NCBI RefSeq assembly: GCF_002836945.1 | Contig: NZ_NIJM01000012.1 | Location: 1 to 64,000 of the forward strand | Length of the DNA: 64,000 nt | Source: Shewanella chilikensis | GTDB taxonomy: Bacteria > Pseudomonadota > Gammaproteobacteria > Enterobacterales > Shewanellaceae | Direction of reading: 5' to 3' | Shown here: piece after piece, positions 1-8,350 of the stretch | Layout: each line of letters starts with the position of its first letter | Position numbering within the stretch: the stretch's first letter is position 1 | Made by a program: the position numbers and the translations under genes | The notes under the pieces: generated by a model | What the model was told of the DNA's origin: nothing | Seen by the model: the letters and a program-made list of their open reading frames with translations, nothing else | Databases searched by the model: none

Positions 1-336
1 ATCCCTGTCTCGGCTACGCCAATTTGCAACAACGCCAGCGGCGGCTCCGAAGGGGAGCTGGTGCAATTCTGTTAGCGCTGAGTAGCTGGAAACATTTGAG
101 AGTTCTGCAGACATACACCTCATTTCCAGGCACAGGCGGAACTGTGACCTTCCGAGCCAGGGATGGCGAGGCAGAGCTTACAAGGACGTACTTGCAGCGA
201 GTCACAGGATCGCCTGTGCGAGAGCGCACCGCAGGTGATTGACTACACCGTGGCCGGAAGCTCGGCCAATACTAACTTAGGAACTTTTAGCTGGAAGCTA
301 TATTAGCCGCTGTGCCAGCGGCCTAAAGTCGTGGAG
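1..336. repeat. Long imperfect intergenic repeat, copy A (cut by left edge)
   Basis: This stretch matches 491-826 almost base for base at a near-constant offset of 490, with only single-base slips in the first 60 bases. Shared landmarks are GCAATTCTG at 63, CCAGGCACAGGCGGAACTG at 126, CACAGGATCGCCTGTG at 203 and the TTAGCCGCT/AGCGG(C)CTAA stem near 303-324. Three short inverted repeats inside it are kept in copy B. Small reading frames occur but are interrupted differently in each copy, so the unit is better read as a non-coding or decayed repeat than as a gene. The left end lies outside the window. Confidence 0.75.
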
Positions 337-353
337 CTTCGCCCCACACTCGA

Positions 354-386
354 GGAAAGGGGGCTGTATCGACTCGCCCCCTTTCC
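354..386. other. Perfect 11-bp inverted repeat between repeat copies
   Basis: GGAAAGGGGGC at 354-364 pairs perfectly with GCCCCCTTTCC at 376-386 across an 11-base loop. No T-run follows on either strand, so a simple intrinsic terminator is doubtful. The flanking bases 387-490 hold nothing recognisable beyond the start of repeat copy B. Confidence 0.5.
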
Positions 387-490
387 AAACCCCCAGCGAC
401 CCGCGACGCAGCGGAAAACCCCTTGTGCTTATGATGCCAATTCGCTATCGCGCCAGACGCTCATCCCTGATTCGACTGGCGCTGCTTCGG

Positions 491-826
491 CATCCATGCC
501 TCGCTACGCGATTGTCATCAACGCCCTGCGGCCGCTTCGAGCGGGAGTTGCTGCAATTCTGTGAGAATGGAGTAGCTTGAAATATCTGAAGAGTTTGCAG
601 ACATACGCCTATTTTCCAGGCACAGGCGGAACTGTGACCTTCCGATCCCGGGATGGCGAGGCAGAGCTTATAGGGATGGACTTGTAGCGAGTCACAGGAT
701 CGCCTGTGCATAAGCCTGCGGCAGGCAATGAGAAACATCCGTCGCCGGAGGCCCTGCCAATACTAATTAGTAACTTTTAGCTGGAAGCCATGTTAGCCGC
801 TGTGCCAGCGGCCTAAAGTTGTGGTT
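491..826. repeat. Long imperfect intergenic repeat, copy B
   Basis: This is the second copy of the unit at 1-336, complete at its right end with the stem GCCGCT-GTGCC-AGCGGC near 796-812. The inverted repeats CACAG/CTGTG (about 621-636) and CACAGG-ATCG-CCTGTG (about 693-708) are conserved with copy A, while the segment between 710 and 760 is more diverged. Preserved pairing with diverged single-stranded parts hints at selection on structure, which is inference. Confidence 0.75.
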
Positions 827-904
827 CAAATGCCTCAATGCATAACAGCCAAGTTGCCATCTCTTGATCTCGCTCGTAAGCACGTTGCTGCGCAACTCTC
901 GCCA

Positions 905-995
905 TGTCACAGGGGAGCCTGTGCGAAATGCGCACCGCAGGTGATGGGCTGCATTGAGGCCTGAAGCTATATTAGCCTCACTGCCAGGGCTCGCT
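905..995. repeat. Partial, degenerate third copy of the intergenic repeat
   Basis: The segment from CACAGGGGAGCCTGTG (908-923) through GCGCACCGCAGGTGAT matches the middle of copy A (203-239). The hairpin arms CACAGG and CCTGTG are intact although the loop differs from the other copies (GGAG instead of ATCG). Similarity fades after about 980. Confidence 0.55.
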
Positions 996-1024
996 ATGTA
1001 GCAGATAATCTCTTGTGTTTATAA

Positions 1025-1060
1025 GGCAATAGCGGTTTGGAAATAAGCCCCGCTATTGCC
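1025..1060 (-). terminator. Probable terminator of proBA
   Basis: GGCAATAGCGG at 1025-1035 and CCGCTATTGCC at 1050-1060 form a perfect 11-bp stem with a 14-base loop, just beyond the proA stop codon. On the minus strand the stem is followed by TTATAA, a weak T-rich tail. Confidence 0.6.
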
Positions 1061-1070
1061 AAACCCTTCC

Positions 1071-2318
1071 TCAATCGCGTGTCTGACCTGTGCCATTGAC
1101 CAGGAATTTCTCCGTGGTCAATGACTCCAGTCCCATGGGGCCGTAGGCATGCAGCTTAGTGGTGGCGATACCGATTTCGGCACCGAGCCCAAGCTCGCTG
1201 CCGTCGCTGAAGCGCGATGAGGCGTTGACCATCACCACAGAGGCATCGACCCCTTGCTGAAACTGTTGCGCCGCTTGCTGGCTTTCGGTGCAGATCACCT
1301 CGGTATGGTGGCTGCCGAAGCGGGCGATATGCTCCATGGCATCCGCCAGCGAGTCGACCTGGCGTACGGCTATTTCCAGGTTCAGGTATTCCTGGCCGAA
1401 CTCATCTTCCGTCAGCACAGTGGCCTGGTCGAAGAAGGGGGCCGCCTTCTCATCGGCATTGATCTTCACCCCCTTGTCGGCCAAGGCCTGAGCGGCGATA
1501 GGCAGCCAGACTTTGGCGATATCCTTGTGTACCAACAGGCCTTCCAGGGCATTACAGACACCGGTGCGCTGGGTCTTGCCGTTGAGCAGCAGGTTGAGCG
1601 CCTTTTCCACATCGGCATCTCTGTCGACATAGAGGTGACAAACGCCTTTAAAGTGCTGGATAACCGGGATTTTAGAGTTGTCGCTGACAAAGTTGATCAG
1701 GCCTTCGCCGCCTCTTGGGATCACCAGGTCGATATAGTCGCGCTGTTGCAACAGTTCCAGCATCAGAGCGCGGTCGGGATCCGGCACCACGGATACCAGC
1801 GCGGTCGGCAGTTTGAACTCCTGCAGCACTTTGTGCAGCACTTTGGCTATCGCCAGGCTGGAGTTGAGCGCCTCTTTACCGCCGCGCAGTATTACCGCGT
1901 TGCCCGATTTGAAACACAGCGCTGCGGCATCAGCGGTCACATTGGGGCGCGCCTCATAGATCATACAGACTACCCCGAGCGGCACTCTGAGCTTGCTTAT
2001 CTGAATACCGTTGGGGCGGCGGCCCAGCTCGCGGCGCTGACCCACGGGGTCATCCAGCTCGACTATGGTGTCAATGCCACTGGCCATGGCGGCGATCCGC
2101 TCTGGCGTCAGGGTCAGACGGTCGAGCATGGCTTCGCTGAGACCTGCGTTGCGGGCCGCAAGGAGATCTTCCTCGTTGGCCTTGAGAATATTGTCATTTT
2201 CAGCGAGAAGCGCCCGGGCCATCGCTTTCAGCACCTGATTTTTGGTTTGGGTATCTATGAGTGCCAGCTCCCTGGCCGCCTTGGCCGCTGAGCTTGCCAG
2301 TGTGGTTATCAGACTCAT
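1071..2318 (-). CDS. proA: Glutamate-5-semialdehyde dehydrogenase (gamma-glutamyl phosphate reductase)
   Basis: ProA reduces gamma-glutamyl phosphate to glutamate-5-semialdehyde with NADPH, the second step of proline synthesis in the cytoplasm. The 415-residue length is normal for the family. The aldehyde-dehydrogenase-fold core is visible, including the catalytic cysteine in KTQRTGVCNALEGLLVH, the YEARPNVT segment and the C-terminal GAEIGIATTKLHAYGPMGLE. The start follows a strong AAAGGAGG ribosome site. It lies 46 bases downstream of proB on the same strand, the usual proBA operon order. Nothing in it looks damaged. Confidence 0.97.
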   Translation of the reverse strand: MSLITTLASSAAKAARELALIDTQTKNQVLKAMARALLAENDNILKANEEDLLAARNAGLSEAMLDRLTLTPERIAAMASGIDTIVELDDPVGQRRELGRRPNGIQISKLRVPLGVVCMIYEARPNVTADAAALCFKSGNAVILRGGKEALNSSLAIAKVLHKVLQEFKLPTALVSVVPDPDRALMLELLQQRDYIDLVIPRGGEGLINFVSDNSKIPVIQHFKGVCHLYVDRDADVEKALNLLLNGKTQRTGVCNALEGLLVHKDIAKVWLPIAAQALADKGVKINADEKAAPFFDQATVLTEDEFGQEYLNLEIAVRQVDSLADAMEHIARFGSHHTEVICTESQQAAQQFQQGVDASVVMVNASSRFSDGSELGLGAEIGIATTKLHAYGPMGLESLTTEKFLVNGTGQTRD

Positions 2319-2364
2319 TAGGGTCCTCCTTTGTTCGTTGCGCTACTCTGGTGGCGGGCCGCTG

Positions 2365-3507
2365 CTATTTCTCCAGTTGCGGCGTTTTACTGAGTAGGGC
2401 GATATCTTTTTCCGAGACTATGCCGCCCAGGCTGTCGGTGAAGCTGTCGGCCAGTTCAGGGTCTTCCTGCTCGGCGATAAAACTCAGCAGGCTGCTGCTG
2501 TAGTTGCTGCGGGCCTTGGCCAGACAGGTGCCGTCGTCGCTGCGCAGCAGTATGGTATCGCCGGCGGCAAAGTTACCTTTGACCTCAAGTACTTCATTGC
2601 TGGAAAGCTCGGCGCAATTCTTGGCGCTGTCCATCTCCTCATCGGCGGCGACTATCACTTCCCCTTGAGCCCTGACAGTGTGGGTCAGCCAATGCATCCG
2701 CTCCTGCAACGGAGTTTCGGATGCCCGGAACAGGGTGCCGGGATTGCGGCCCGACAACAGGGCATTAAAGCTCTCCTCTTTGAAGCCGTTGACTATATAG
2801 GTATCAATGCCATGGGAGCTGGCCTTTTCCGCCGCTTCTATCTTGGTGCGCATGCCGCCGGTGCCGACATCGCTGTGACTGCCGCCGGCCATGGCATAGA
2901 TGGCGGCATCGATTTTATTGACCTCGGGCCGCAGCTCGGCATCGCTGTGCAGATGCGGGTTTTTGTTGTAGAGGCCATCAATATCCGAGCAGATCACTAA
3001 GGTATCAGCGTCGGCCGCGGCTGCCACCATGGCTGACAGGTTATCGTTGTCACCCACCTTGAGTGCATCTGTGGTGACGGTATCGTTTTCGTTGAGGATC
3101 GGCAGTATGTCGTGATCCAGCAGGGTAAACACGGTTTCCCTAATCGACAGGTAACGCTCTCTGTCGCGTAGATCGCCATGGGTCAGCAGAATTTGCGCCG
3201 TGGGAAAGTCGAAAAACTTATCCCAGGTCGCCATCATCTCAGTCTGCCCGGCGGCGGCCATGGCTTTTTTCAGTACTACCTGGGCCTCAGGGCTATTGGC
3301 TTCACTGCCCGGTTTGAGCGGAAATCTGTGGGCTCCGGCGGCAATTGAGCCGGAAGAAACCAGTATGGTCTGAATGCCTTTAGCGCGGCAGCGCACAATG
3401 AATTGGGCTATGGCCAGCAGATAGCGCGAGCTACATCCCTGTCTGTCAGGGGCAATCAGGGCGCTGCCGACTTTTAAAACAATTCGTTGCCTTGGTTGCT
3501 TATTCAT
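2365..3507 (-). CDS. proB: Glutamate 5-kinase
   Basis: ProB phosphorylates L-glutamate and is the feedback-regulated first enzyme of proline synthesis. The 380-residue protein begins with an amino-acid-kinase domain (VLKVGSALI near residue 10, ILVSSGSIAAG, NENDTVTTD and GGMRTKIEAAEKA) and ends with about 100 residues that correspond to the PUA domain. It is slightly longer than the E. coli enzyme because of its C-terminal tail. AAGGAAG lies just before the ATG. It heads the proBA pair and sits about 105 bases downstream of putP, so a shared proline-related transcript is possible but a hairpin at 3561-3587 lies between. Confidence 0.96.
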   Translation of the reverse strand: MNKQPRQRIVLKVGSALIAPDRQGCSSRYLLAIAQFIVRCRAKGIQTILVSSGSIAAGAHRFPLKPGSEANSPEAQVVLKKAMAAAGQTEMMATWDKFFDFPTAQILLTHGDLRDRERYLSIRETVFTLLDHDILPILNENDTVTTDALKVGDNDNLSAMVAAAADADTLVICSDIDGLYNKNPHLHSDAELRPEVNKIDAAIYAMAGGSHSDVGTGGMRTKIEAAEKASSHGIDTYIVNGFKEESFNALLSGRNPGTLFRASETPLQERMHWLTHTVRAQGEVIVAADEEMDSAKNCAELSSNEVLEVKGNFAAGDTILLRSDDGTCLAKARSNYSSSLLSFIAEQEDPELADSFTDSLGGIVSEKDIALLSKTPQLEK

Positions 3508-3560
3508 AACTTCCTTAACCTGTTTGAGGTGTTACTTCGAAGCGGATTGGGGATTGAAGC

Positions 3561-3587
3561 TAGACCCGGCGTCTGCCACCGGGTCTA
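3561..3587 (-). terminator. Hairpin between putP and proB, possible terminator
   Basis: TAGACCCGG (3561-3569) and CCGGGTCTA (3579-3587) make a perfect 9-bp stem with a 9-base loop. The T-run expected after an intrinsic terminator is missing on the minus strand, so it may only attenuate. Confidence 0.4.
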
Positions 3588-3612
3588 TAACGGGATTTGT
3601 ACTATCCAGCTA

Positions 3613-5109
3613 TCAGCCGACCTGCTGCAGCTTTTCCCGGGTAGCGTGGAAGGTCTCCTGCACTGAGTGTGAGGGATCCTGACCAAAGTGACTGACCAGC
3701 ACTATCGCCGCAGAGCTTATGATAAAGCCGGGAACTATCTCGTAGATCACACTGGAGAGTGTCTTGCCATCGGGCAATACCGGCAGCAGGATCCACAGCA
3801 GCACTGTGATGGCGCCGGTGAGAATACCAGCGACGGCGCCCGAGTGGGTCATCTTCGACCAGAACAGACTGAACAGCACCAGTGGCCCGAAGGCGGCACC
3901 GAAACCGGCCCAGGCGTTACTCACCAGTGACAGTATGCTGCTGTTGCTATCCAGGGCCAGCAAGGTGGCCACGGCAGCAACGGCAAATACCCCGAAACGG
4001 CCTATATTCACCAGCTTCTTCTCGTCTATGTCCTTGTGGAACACGGCGCGGTAGACATCCTCTGTCAGCGAGCTGGATGACACCAGCAGCTGTGAGGAGA
4101 TGGTGCTCATGATGGCTGCCAGAATCGCTGCCAACAGGAAGCCACTCACCAAGGGGTGGAACAGAATTTCCGAGAACAGAATAAAGATGGTTTCCGGGTC
4201 CTGCAGCCCTGGGTGGAACTTGTTGACATAGGCGACACCGATAAGGCCTGTGGCCAGGGCGCCGAGTATGGTCACCAACATCCAGCTCATGCCTATGTTG
4301 CGGGCCGTCTTGATATCTTTAACCGAACGAATTGCCATAAAGCGCACTATGATGTGGGGTTGCCCGAAATAGCCCAGTCCCCAGGCCATGCTGGAAACAA
4401 TCGCCAGCAGGCTCATTTTCTCCACAGATTCAGACAGAGGCACTATGGTGTGATTGGCCTGCGCCATCATCTCTGTGCCATTGTTGAACTCCTGAAAAGC
4501 CACTATAGGCACCATCACCAGGGCGACAAACATAATACAGCCCTGCACAAAGTCGGTCATACTGACGGCCAGAAAGCCCCCCAATAGGGTGTAGGCCACC
4601 ACCACTGAGACAGTGATCACCAGGCCAAGCTGGTAACTCAGGCCGAAGGCGGATTCAAACAGTTTGCCCCCGGCGACCAGGCCGGCAGAGGTGTAGAGAG
4701 TAAAGAAGAGTATGATCACCGCTGCAGAAATCATCCGCACCGAGCCGTTTTTCTTCTCGAAGCGCTTGCTGAAAAAGTCCGGCAGAGTCAGGGCGTCATC
4801 TGCTTCCTGGGTATAAACCCTGAGCCTGGGCGCCACCAGCAGATAGTTGAACCAAGCGCCGATAAGCAGGCCAAGCGCAATCCAGATGGTGTCGAAGCCG
4901 ATAACAAACATGGCACCCGGTAGACCCATCAGCATCCAACCGCTCATATCGGAAGCGCCGGCCGACAGCGCCGTGACCTGAGGGCTGACCTGACGGCCGC
5001 CGAGAATGTAGCCCGAAATATCATCGGTAGAATTGCGATAGGCAAACAGGCCTATCGCCAACATGACCACAAAGTAGATGGCCAAAGAGATATAACTCGA
5101 ATAATCCAT
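3613..5109 (-). CDS. putP: Sodium/proline symporter
   Basis: PutP imports proline with sodium across the inner membrane. The 498-residue, many-helix protein has the hallmarks of the solute:sodium symporter family: RNSTDDISGYILGGRQVSP near residue 25, SAGASDMSGWMLMGLPGA near 50, and a central WGLGYFGQPHIIVRFMAI segment that is characteristic of PutP. The ATG lies three bases after the stop of a small membrane ORF and has no clear ribosome site of its own, which suggests translational coupling. The proBA operon follows, so uptake and synthesis of the same osmolyte are adjacent. Confidence 0.95.
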   Translation of the reverse strand: MDYSSYISLAIYFVVMLAIGLFAYRNSTDDISGYILGGRQVSPQVTALSAGASDMSGWMLMGLPGAMFVIGFDTIWIALGLLIGAWFNYLLVAPRLRVYTQEADDALTLPDFFSKRFEKKNGSVRMISAAVIILFFTLYTSAGLVAGGKLFESAFGLSYQLGLVITVSVVVAYTLLGGFLAVSMTDFVQGCIMFVALVMVPIVAFQEFNNGTEMMAQANHTIVPLSESVEKMSLLAIVSSMAWGLGYFGQPHIIVRFMAIRSVKDIKTARNIGMSWMLVTILGALATGLIGVAYVNKFHPGLQDPETIFILFSEILFHPLVSGFLLAAILAAIMSTISSQLLVSSSSLTEDVYRAVFHKDIDEKKLVNIGRFGVFAVAAVATLLALDSNSSILSLVSNAWAGFGAAFGPLVLFSLFWSKMTHSGAVAGILTGAITVLLWILLPVLPDGKTLSSVIYEIVPGFIISSAAIVLVSHFGQDPSHSVQETFHATREKLQQVG

Positions 5110-5112
5110 AGA

Positions 5113-5292
5113 TTAGTGCCCGTTATTGCCACTGAAGGCTTGATTGAGTTTTTGTTTGCAGAATGGGTACAGGTAGGTTGAGAGTACGAGCCAGAAACAC
5201 CCTAATTGGATCAGGTACTTGGCTTTATCTCTGAGGCTGATTTGGTAGCGTGAAAGATGACTGTCAGACTCCTGTGAGCTGTTGGCATTCAT
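5113..5292 (-). CDS. Small single-span membrane protein preceding putP
   Basis: A 59-codon frame starts MNANSSQESDSHLSRY and has one hydrophobic stretch (residues about 28-44, LIQLGCFWLVLSTYLYPF) followed by a short charged tail. The ATG is preceded by TTAAGGAAGGAGAATCACG, a strong ribosome site, and the stop lies three bases before the putP start. Small one- or two-helix proteins are encoded next to several sodium/solute symporters, so a partner or stabiliser of PutP is a reasonable inference. No family could be named with confidence. Translation coupling to putP is strongly suggested by the spacing. Confidence 0.7.
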   Translation of the reverse strand: MNANSSQESDSHLSRYQISLRDKAKYLIQLGCFWLVLSTYLYPFCKQKLNQAFSGNNGH

Positions 5293-5876
5293 CGTGATTC
5301 TCCTTCCTTAAGTTTCAGCTAAAGTGGGACTAGCGAAAAACCACTTGAAGGCTAACCAATTAATTGATTAGTGTTCAAATGGTTTTGGTTCGAACGATAT
5401 TATTCATGTTTATCAGAAAATGATCAAGTTTCTATCTGAGTGATTCACTGGGTTATGACTTGATGTTTTGTATATTTTTCATTAAAAATCATTCTCTTAT
5501 TTTTGATAAAACTTAATCTTTTCAATTTTTAATATATTGCATGCAATTATAAGACAAGCGATAAGATCTCGATTTGAGCTATAACTGTTTTGCAATCAAG
5601 CTCTGAAATAAGCCGGAAATAATTAGAGTTTAAAATTAATTTACGACAGTACCTGACTCTGCTAAATGAACAGTTGCAACCCTGCGCAATCGCTGGGCCA
5701 GATCTCCAATTCCAATCCGATAGACTCCTCAAAATAGCGCTTGAACTATAGGTGTTTTTATATATGATTTAGCACATATCTGTTTATCCATATATTCTCC
5801 AGGTTACTGAAGATGCTCATTTGAATGGCCAACTGAAACGGCAGATGTATGGCAGGCCGACTAATGGCCTTAAGGA
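5293..5876. other. AT-rich gene-free region between putP unit and arsenic operon
   Basis: These 584 bases are much richer in A and T than the flanks and contain no convincing coding frame. They must hold the divergent promoters of the putP unit and the arsenic operon. Perfect short palindromes are CAATTAATTG at 5358-5367 and ATTGCATGCAAT at 5536-5547. A 61-codon frame on the minus strand (5547-5732) has no ribosome site and no protein-like composition. The length exceeds what two promoters need, leaving room for an RNA or an old insertion. Confidence 0.6.
5762..5779. promoter_or_regulatory. Candidate ArsR operator upstream of arsR
   Basis: ATATG at 5762-5766 and CATAT at 5775-5779 form an inverted repeat with an 8-base gap, followed by another CATATAT at 5789-5795. 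ArsR-family repressors bind AT-rich imperfect dyads of this kind near their own promoters. No experimentally known site is matched, so this is a candidate only. Confidence 0.35.
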
Positions 5877-5888
5877 GTGGTGCTTATC

Positions 5889-6224
5889 ATGGAACTAACC
5901 ATTTTTTTCAAAGCCTTGGCCGATGAAACCCGGCTGCGCAGTCTGCTGTTGATCCTGCAGCAGGGAGAGCTTTGTGTCTGCGAGTTGACTGAGGCCCTGG
6001 CCTTGAGTCAACCGAAGATCTCCCGTCATTTGGCGCAGCTGCGAACTCAGGGGCTGCTGCAGGACAGACGCCGGGGCCAATGGGTGTTTTATCGTCTCAG
6101 CCCCGAACTGGCACCCTGGTGCGAGCAGTTGCTGCGGGACACACTGACGGCCAACCCTGGCTTTATTGCTGATGAGCTGACTCGGCTGGAGGCTATGGCC
6201 TCGAGGCCGCAAGCTTGCTGTTGA
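5889..6224 (+). CDS. arsR: ArsR-family arsenite-responsive repressor
   Basis: ArsR is a small winged-helix repressor released from DNA by trivalent arsenic. The 111-residue protein has the ELCVCEL sequence near residue 30, the classical metal-binding CVC motif of ArsR, followed by the recognition helix SQPKISRHLAQLR. It ends in ACC, giving an extra cysteine pair that could also bind metalloid. The ATG at 5889 is chosen because TAAGGAG (5871-5877) lies 11 bases upstream; an in-frame GTG at 5877 overlaps that site. It heads the operon and is followed 65 bases later by the arsenite exporter. Confidence 0.93.
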   Translation: MELTIFFKALADETRLRSLLLILQQGELCVCELTEALALSQPKISRHLAQLRTQGLLQDRRRGQWVFYRLSPELAPWCEQLLRDTLTANPGFIADELTRLEAMASRPQACC

Positions 6225-6289
6225 AACAGGCCGAAATCTATCACTGGAGCGCCGGAAGTTAACCGCCGGGGGATCGGAGAGGGGGATGT

Positions 6290-7324
6290 ATGGGAATTTT
6301 TGAACGTTGGCTCAGCCTGTGGGTAGGGCTGTGCATTTTAGCTGGGATAGCACTGGGTTATTTGGCGCCGGGTGTATTTACCGCGGTGGCGGCGCTGGAA
6401 TACGCCCATGTCAATTTGGTGATCGCCGTGCTTATCTGGGTGATGATCTATCCCATGATGGTGCAAATTGACTTTTCCGCTATCAAGGATGTTGGCCGAA
6501 ATCCCAAGGGATTGCTGCTGACGCTGGTGATCAACTGGTTGGTGAAGCCTTTTACCATGGCGCTGCTTGGCTGGCTCTTCTTTCGTTTTCTGTTTGCCCC
6601 CTGGGTCGAACCGCAAACGGCGCAGGAGTATATCGCCGGGATGATCCTTCTCGGAGTCGCTCCTTGTACCGCCATGGTGTTTGTCTGGAGTCAACTGACC
6701 CGGGGCGATGCCAACTACACTCTGGTGCAGGTATCGGTCAATGATGTGATCATGATTTTTGCCTTCGCACCACTGTCGGCGCTGCTGCTGGGGGTGAGTG
6801 ATATTCAGGTGCCATGGGAAACCTTGATCCTATCTGTGGCGCTGTATGTGTTGCTGCCCTTGTTAGCCGGGGTATTGACCCGCAAACACCTCAATAGCCG
6901 ACCAGAGGCGATCACGGCCTTGCTGTCCAGGCTCAAACCCTGGTCGATATTGGGGCTGCTGCTGACGGTAGTGCTGCTGTTTGCACTGCAGGCCGAAACC
7001 ATAGTGGCCCAGCCGCAAAATATTGTGCTGATCGCCATTCCACTGTTACTGCAGACTTACGGTATTTTCCTGCTGGCCTGGTGGCTGGCGAAGCGTTTGC
7101 GCCTGCCCCACAGCATAGCCGCTCCGGCTTGCATGATAGGCACTTCCAACTTTTTCGAACTGGCGGTTGCCGTGGCTATCTCCCTCTTTGGTCTGCACTC
7201 GGGAGCTGCGCTGGCCACAGTCGTTGGGGTACTGGTGGAAGTGCCTGTGATGCTGTCCCTGGTGGCATTTGCCAACCGTAGCCGCAGTAACTGGGCAGCG
7301 GCCAAAAAATTAACGGAGAATTGA
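6290..7324 (+). CDS. acr3: ACR3-family arsenite efflux permease
   Basis: ACR3 exports arsenite across the inner membrane. The 344-residue, roughly ten-helix protein contains the family core [24 protein letters not shown] (residues about 123-146), including its conserved functional cysteine, followed by [10 protein letters not shown]. The C-terminal half has the [21 protein letters not shown] signature of the bile/arsenite/riboflavin transporter superfamily. A GAGAGGGGG ribosome site precedes the ATG. It sits between arsR and the GAPDH gene with a one-base gap to the latter, so the four genes are surely co-transcribed. It also serves any arsenite formed by intracellular arsenate reduction. Confidence 0.94.
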   Translation: MGIFERWLSLWVGLCILAGIALGYLAPGVFTAVAALEYAHVNLVIAVLIWVMIYPMMVQIDFSAIKDVGRNPKGLLLTLVINWLVKPFTMALLGWLFFRFLFAPWVEPQTAQEYIAGMILLGVAPCTAMVFVWSQLTRGDANYTLVQVSVNDVIMIFAFAPLSALLLGVSDIQVPWETLILSVALYVLLPLLAGVLTRKHLNSRPEAITALLSRLKPWSILGLLLTVVLLFALQAETIVAQPQNIVLIAIPLLLQTYGIFLLAWWLAKRLRLPHSIAAPACMIGTSNFFELAVAVAISLFGLHSGAALATVVGVLVEVPVMLSLVAFANRSRSNWAAAKKLTEN

Positions 7325-7325
7325 G

Positions 7326-8339
7326 ATGACAATAAAGGTGGGAATTAACGGCTTTGGCCGTATGGGACGGCTGGCCTTGAGGGCTGCCTGGGATTGGCCG
7401 GAACTCGAATTTGTGCAGATCAACGACCCTGCAGGTGATGCCGCCACCCTGGCGCATCTGTTGGAGTTTGACTCGGTTCATGGCCGTTGGTCGCACCCAG
7501 TCGAGCATGAGGGCAGTGCCATAGTCATAGCCGGTCGGCGGATAGCGACCAGTCGCAATCAGGCCATTGCAGACAGCGATTGGTCTCAATGCGATCTGGT
7601 GATCGAAGCCTCGGGCAAGATGAAAACCAAGGCGCTGCTGCAAGCCTATCTTGATCAAGGGGTGAAACGTGTGGTGGTTACAGCGCCGGTGAAAGAGGAC
7701 GGTGTCGCTAACCTGGTGATGGGGGTGAATCATCAGAGTTACGACCCGGCCAGGCATCCGATAGTAACAGCCGCATCCTGTACTACCAATTGTCTGGCGC
7801 CTGTGGTCAAGGTTATCCATGAGAACTTCGGCATTCGCCATGGCTCCATGACCACTATCCACGACATCACCAACACCCAGACCATATTGGATGCGCCCCA
7901 TAAGGATCTGCGCCGAGCCCGCGCCTGTGGCCAGAGCCTGATCCCGACCACCACAGGCAGTGCCACCGCCATTACCCATATTTTCCCTGAGCTGAAAGGC
8001 CGCCTCAACGGCCATGCGGTCAGGGTGCCGCTGGCCAACGCCTCACTGACCGACTGTGTGTTTGAACTGGAGCAAACAGTGACAGAGCAACAGGTCAACG
8101 ACTTGTTGCAACAGGCGGCCGAGACTGAACTCAAGGGCATTCTCGGCTTCGAGTCGCGGCCGCTGGTGTCGGTGGACTACAAGACAGATCCCCGCTCCTG
8201 CATAGTGGATGGGCTGTCCACCATGGTGATCAACGGCACTCAGCTCAAGCTCTACTGTTGGTATGACAACGAATGGGGCTATGCCAACCGCACCGCCGAG
8301 TTGGCGCTGATGGTAGGCCGTTTGGACCGGGATGCCTGA
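7326..8339 (+). CDS. Glyceraldehyde-3-phosphate dehydrogenase of the arsenic operon
   Basis: Operon-borne GAPDHs of this type are known to use arsenate in place of phosphate and make unstable 1-arseno-3-phosphoglycerate, which ArsJ then exports. The 337-residue protein has the Rossmann motif [14 protein letters not shown], the catalytic Cys152 in [11 protein letters not shown] and the partner histidine in HDITNTQ, so it should be active. GGAG lies eight bases before the ATG. It is sandwiched between acr3 and arsJ with almost no spacing, and that context, not the sequence alone, assigns the arsenate role. It is not the main glycolytic copy by position. Confidence 0.93.
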   Translation: MTIKVGINGFGRMGRLALRAAWDWPELEFVQINDPAGDAATLAHLLEFDSVHGRWSHPVEHEGSAIVIAGRRIATSRNQAIADSDWSQCDLVIEASGKMKTKALLQAYLDQGVKRVVVTAPVKEDGVANLVMGVNHQSYDPARHPIVTAASCTTNCLAPVVKVIHENFGIRHGSMTTIHDITNTQTILDAPHKDLRRARACGQSLIPTTTGSATAITHIFPELKGRLNGHAVRVPLANASLTDCVFELEQTVTEQQVNDLLQQAAETELKGILGFESRPLVSVDYKTDPRSCIVDGLSTMVINGTQLKLYCWYDNEWGYANRTAELALMVGRLDRDA

Positions 8340-8350
8340 AGGACAACATC

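Noticed and set aside
24..242. 72-codon frame inside the left repeat (and similar frames at 331-564 and 445-738)
   Set aside because: The copies of the repeat are interrupted at different places, no ribosome site precedes the starts, and no protein family is recognisable.
1254..2291. 345-codon frame on the strand opposite proA
   Set aside because: It is the shadow of a GC-biased real gene; proA is complete and strongly conserved.
5547..5732. 61-codon frame in the AT-rich gap
   Set aside because: No ribosome site, poor composition and no match to any family.
7176..8015. 279-codon frame opposite the arsenic GAPDH
   Set aside because: Shadow frame of a well-conserved enzyme, with no ribosome site or domain.
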